Assembly (NCBI GenBank): GCA_003266145.1 | Contig: MVJJ01000018.1 | Coordinates: 1 to 8,515, forward strand | Direction: 5' to 3' | Source of the DNA: Methanosphaera sp. SHI613 | Lineage (GTDB): Archaea; Methanobacteriota; Methanobacteria; Methanobacteriales; Methanobacteriaceae | DNA length: 8,515 nt | Shown: positions 6,565 through 8,515 of the stretch, piece after piece | How positions within the stretch are numbered: position 1 is the stretch's first letter | How the letters are laid out: every line of letters begins with the position of its first letter | Made by a program: the position numbers and the translations under genes | Notes under the pieces: model-generated | The model's input: only the letters and a program-made list of their open reading frames with translations | The model's database searches: none | Told to the model about the DNA's origin: nothing

Positions 6565-6575
6565 ACCATCCTCTC

Positions 6576-6582
6576 CTTTTTT
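6576..6582 (+). terminator. Poly-T terminator after the phosphatase pair
   Basis: A CTCTCC stretch runs into six T residues (6577-6582) a few bases past the stop at 6564. No strong hairpin is present, which is usual for archaeal T-tract termination. Confidence 0.45.
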
Positions 6583-6841
6583 AATTTAAAATAATAATAT
6601 ACTTGTTTAATCATTTCTTTGGAAATTATGTTATGAGGTAATATGACTTCATGGCTGTTAAATTCACCTTGTTATAATAATTAATATTCGATAGATTATA
6701 TTAATACTATTTTAATTAACTATTCAATTAATGGCGTTACTTTTTATTATATTGTCTTGTTATGAGAAGTTTATAATTATCAAATGTTAGATGTATATCA
6801 TCCAATGATATAATTATATTTTTCTACATTTATAAAAATGA
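6583..6841. other. AT-rich intergenic stretch with one perfect short hairpin
   Basis: I see no supported gene in this part of the 305-bp gap. A perfect eight-base stem with a three-base loop occurs at 6794-6812 (TATATCAT, loop CCA, ATGATATA), followed by TTTTT at 6819-6823. It could be a weak terminator for plus-strand read-through. A 13-codon frame at 6643-6684 is too short to accept. Confidence 0.3.
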
Positions 6842-6865
6842 AAATTAAAAAAAGTTAAAAAAAGG
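6842..6865 (-). terminator. Double poly-T terminator of the surface-protein gene
   Basis: Directly past the stop at 6870 the minus strand carries two T-runs of seven separated by AAC, then more T-rich sequence. This is a typical archaeal poly-T terminator. Confidence 0.6.
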
Positions 6866-6869
6866 AAAT

Positions 6870-7313
6870 TTAATTTGATCTGCTGTTCATTGATTTATAA
6901 TGTTCTCCTGACATGTGTGTCGGACCAGCGTAGTAATCATAATGACCTGATCCATAATAGGTGTACTCTCCATCGGACTGTTGAACTGTCACAGGATTAT
7001 CTTCAGTCGCGTATTTATGGCTTGCATCACGTTCAGGGTCATAATCAGGATCTGAATTTTTACTGCTGCTTTTGCTGCTGCTAGTTTTGCTCTTTGAATT
7101 ACTGCTAGTTGTTTTTTTAGTAGTTGTCTGTGTAGTCGTATTATTTGTGGTGTTGTTTGTCTGGTTTAGCGAGGTATTTGTTGAATTATTCACAGCAGTA
7201 CTATTGTTTGAATCAGTGGAATTGTTGTTGTTACCAAGCAAAAATGTTGCAGATACAACAGATATGCATAAAATGACAGCAATGGCTATGATTAGCATAC
7301 TTCTTTCTCTCAT
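6870..7313 (-). CDS. Secreted or membrane-anchored surface protein with Asn/Thr/Ser-rich linker
   Basis: This 147-aa protein has a short positive N-terminus (MRERS) and one hydrophobic segment (about 7-26), acting either as a signal peptide or as an anchor. A low-complexity linker (28-86) is made almost only of Asn, Thr, Ser and, later, Lys. I count about 12 N-x-S/T sequons between residues 30 and 60, so heavy archaeal N-glycosylation outside the cell is likely. The C-terminal part (87-147) differs: DPDYDPERDASHKYATEDN, then a Tyr/Gly/His-rich stretch with YTYYGSGHYDYYAG. It looks like a small folded domain of unknown function. The ATG at 7313 follows a full AGGAGGT ribosome site (7320-7326) and a TATA box at 7358-7365. 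It is monocistronic by context. I know of no function; a cell-wall or surface role is inferred. Confidence 0.88.
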   Translation of the reverse strand: MRERSMLIIAIAVILCISVVSATFLLGNNNNSTDSNNSTAVNNSTNTSLNQTNNTTNNTTTQTTTKKTTSSNSKSKTSSSKSSSKNSDPDYDPERDASHKYATEDNPVTVQQSDGEYTYYGSGHYDYYAGPTHMSGEHYKSMNSRSN

Positions 7314-7357
7314 ACAATGACCTCCTATGATTAAATATGATATGTGTTATTATTTAT

Positions 7358-7365
7358 CTTTATAG
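7358..7365 (-). promoter_or_regulatory. TATA box of the surface-protein gene
   Basis: The minus strand reads CTATAAAG. A start about 25 bases downstream, near 7336, leaves a leader of just over 20 bases that contains the AGGAGGT site, a self-consistent arrangement. Confidence 0.5.
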
Positions 7366-7479
7366 TATATTAATCATTGCCATAATAAGTATGTATTTTA
7401 TTTATGGAATTTTTAGGTTAATTTCTAATGATTTTCTTCTTTCTATTTATTTGTTATATTTTCAACAATATAGTATTAC

Positions 7480-7489
7480 TTATAAATAT
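7480..7489 (+). promoter_or_regulatory. TATA box of the small winged-helix gene
   Basis: CTTATAAATA is a strong archaeal TATA string. A start about 25-27 bases downstream falls near 7510, only a few bases before the ATG at 7516, and no ribosome site is visible. The transcript may be leaderless. A second TATA-like string (7502-7510) would instead suit the ATG at 7534. Confidence 0.45.
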
Positions 7490-7515
7490 GTTTGTAATAA
7501 ATTATAAATAAGTAT

Positions 7516-7767
7516 ATGTATAAAAATATTTATATGAAAAATAATCAGGAAATTGAAAAAAGTATATTATTATTTTTATATAAAAATAATTATATTGGAA
7601 AAAAGAATACTCCAAAAGAAAATGTATGTCATAAATTGAACGTATACTCTTGTAAGGATGTGAATAAATCATTGAAGAATCTATATAAAAAGGAGTATGT
7701 TGGGATACATCTGACAAATCATGGCCCTGATGTATACTTGGCACCCTCAAAGATAATGGAAATTTAG
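7516..7767 (+). CDS. Small winged-helix DNA-binding-like protein
   Basis: This 83-aa basic protein has the order helix (EIEKSILLFLYKNNYIG, about 12-28), a Pro-containing turn (NTPKENV), a second and third helix (KDVNKSLKNLYKKEYVG, 47-63) and a C-terminal strand pair (GIHLTNHGPDVYLAPSKIMEI). This matches small winged-helix proteins of methanogens and other Euryarchaeota that share a final G-x-D-V-x-L-x-P-x-x-x-x-E-I pattern, as I recall them. They probably bind nucleic acid; partners and targets are not known. No ribosome site precedes the ATG at 7516, and the TATA position suggests a leaderless message. ATG 7534 (Met7) is a possible alternative start. The gene is convergent with the next unit, with only four bases between the stops and no obvious terminator. 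Confidence 0.78.
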   Translation: MYKNIYMKNNQEIEKSILLFLYKNNYIGKKNTPKENVCHKLNVYSCKDVNKSLKNLYKKEYVGIHLTNHGPDVYLAPSKIMEI

Positions 7768-7771
7768 GAAA

Positions 7772-8017
7772 TTACTTGGATTTGTCTAATTCCGATAATA
7801 TTGTTTTAGCCAAATTTTCTGCAACACTTCGATTCATAATTATCTGTGTACTGCCATCATATTCTATATCAATGTCTCCGTTATCATTCTGTGTAATTCT
7901 TTCTTCAATGAATGATAAGCGTAATACCTCATTTTTTGTTAAACAAAGAAATCCATCAATATATTTTGCCTTATCATTAAATAAGATATGTGGGGTTTTA
8001 TTTTCCAATGTAGGCAT
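7772..8017 (-). CDS. 81-aa protein of unknown function, partner of the upstream regulator
   Basis: I do not recognise this 81-aa acidic protein. Its pattern suggests several strands (HILFNDKAKYIDGFLCL, IDIEYDGSTQIIMN) and then a C-terminal amphipathic helix (SVAENLAKTILSELDK). It has no membrane segment or signal peptide. The ATG at 8017 is preceded by GGTGAT (8023-8028), five bases away. The start lies inside the last 20 bases of the winged-helix regulator gene, so the two are probably translated together and may work as a pair. A regulator with a small overlapping downstream partner fits several possibilities, including a regulator with a cofactor or a toxin-antitoxin-like unit. Nothing in the sequence selects among them. 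Confidence 0.78.
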   Translation of the reverse strand: MPTLENKTPHILFNDKAKYIDGFLCLTKNEVLRLSFIEERITQNDNGDIDIEYDGSTQIIMNRSVAENLAKTILSELDKSK

Positions 8018-8450
8018 AATCCATCACCTTTTTTTTATTATTAATAAATGATACAATTCTTATTTTTTCTTCTTCATATTCCAGTTTTTCTAGTTGTTCA
8101 TCAATATCAAAATCAGACTCTTCATCAAAAATCATATCTAATTCTTCATCAGATAATCTTTTTTCGGGATTATCCTTCTTGGATAATTCCTTTGCTCCAA
8201 TGTTTGCTAGTTTGATTTGTGTTTCATATAAAACTTTGACATATTCTGAATTTTTATTTAAATGGTATTTGTTATTTGTCTTAAGTAAATAACCTTCATT
8301 CATTATGTCTGTAATTATGGAATCCAATGTTGATCTAGCAATTCCTGAGCCTAAGGCCAATTGTTTTTTGGTATATTCCAAATCAGGGTTAATCAGGATA
8401 TAATTGATTAGTTTTACACGTGGACTTTTTCCAAATATCTCTTCATACAT
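7998..8450 (-). CDS. Winged-helix transcriptional regulator-like protein
   Basis: This protein of about 150 aa has an N-terminal winged-helix domain (residues 5-66): RVKLINYILINP, then the helix-turn-helix KKQLALGSGIARSTLDSIITDIMNEGYL, then a short wing (LKTNNKYHLNK). A helix (69-90) follows, then a strongly acidic segment (99-129, DEELDMIFDEESDFD) and a basic C-terminus (INNKKKVMDYAYIGK). The GGAG site at 8460-8463 is nine bases before ATG 8450 but only three before ATG 8456, so I chose 8450; the 8456 start or a TTG at 8465 would add two to five residues. The gene overlaps the 81-aa partner by 20 nt. A 19-bp perfect palindrome lies 43 bases upstream of the start, suggesting self-regulation. 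The ligand and targets are unknown. Confidence 0.85.
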   Translation of the reverse strand: MYEEIFGKSPRVKLINYILINPDLEYTKKQLALGSGIARSTLDSIITDIMNEGYLLKTNNKYHLNKNSEYVKVLYETQIKLANIGAKELSKKDNPEKRLSDEELDMIFDEESDFDIDEQLEKLEYEEEKIRIVSFINNKKKVMDYAYIGK

Positions 8451-8492
8451 TTTCATAAACTCCAAATAATTGTAGTGATTAAATACATAATC

Positions 8493-8511
8493 TTCTAATA
8501 AATGATTAGAA
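8493..8511. promoter_or_regulatory. Palindromic operator candidate upstream of the regulator
   Basis: A perfect inverted repeat, TTCTAAT and ATTAGAA around a five-base centre (AAATG), lies in the promoter region of the winged-helix gene. A dimeric winged-helix protein would fit the spacing. The window ends four bases later, so the full promoter cannot be judged. Confidence 0.45.
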
Positions 8512-8515
8512 CAAT

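Noticed and set aside
6643..6684. A 13-codon frame with GAGGT three bases upstream.
   Set aside because: It is too short, poorly spaced from the ribosome-site-like string, and has no downstream gene on the same strand that it could control.
7072..7320. A plus-strand frame rich in Leu and Val, opposite the surface-protein gene.
   Set aside because: It is the antisense shadow of the Asn/Thr/Ser codons. The minus-strand gene has a full ribosome site, a TATA box and a signal-like N-terminus.
1..8515. rRNA, tRNA, CRISPR array, or a riboswitch upstream of cbiM.
   Set aside because: No cloverleaf, no regularly spaced repeats and no recognisable cobalamin or nickel riboswitch core were seen on reading through. 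The predicted cbiM leader is only about 20 bases.

Overview
The window is AT-rich archaeal DNA, most likely from a Methanobacteriales methanogen and probably Methanosphaera or a close relative. The grounds are the very low GC, GGTGA/GGAG-type ribosome sites, TATA-box promoters, poly-T termination tracts, a CbiM metal-uptake protein, an Asn/Thr-rich surface protein and small winged-helix proteins of a methanogen type. The genus is inferred from general character, not from a search.

Layout. (1) 101-1680, minus: two translationally coupled paralogous membrane proteins. Their last two membrane segments and the loop between them look like a potassium-channel pore with a degenerate filter. (2) 1867-3963: an intact-looking IS1182-like insertion sequence with 17-bp perfect terminal inverted repeats, a 494-aa DDE transposase and long non-coding ends. 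Its base-composition skew inverts near its midpoint. (3) 4025-4174, minus: a 49-aa gene with its own TATA box and ribosome site that resembles small type II antitoxins. The IS sits 61 bp beyond its stop, and no toxin is visible. (4) 4236-4555: a regulatory interval with nested inverted repeats, leading to cbiM (4556-5218, plus), the substrate-capture subunit of a Co/Ni ECF transporter, which ends in a hairpin plus T-tract terminator. (5) 5316-6564, plus: two overlapping tandem HAD phosphatases that align without gaps. (6) 6870-7313, minus: a secreted or membrane-anchored surface protein with a sequon-dense linker. (7) 7516-7767, plus: a small winged-helix protein, convergent with a minus-strand two-gene unit (7772-8450) coding for a winged-helix regulator and an 81-aa partner. 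A 19-bp perfect palindrome lies upstream of the regulator.

How the parts relate. The window is not one pathway. CbiM lacks its usual CbiN/Q/O partners here and would need them from elsewhere in the genome. Two of the loci are tandem duplications (channel-like pair, HAD pair). The parts most worth following are the IS with mirrored skew, the antitoxin-like gene next to it, the degenerate channel pair, and the regulator/partner unit with its palindrome. No rRNA, tRNA or CRISPR array was found.
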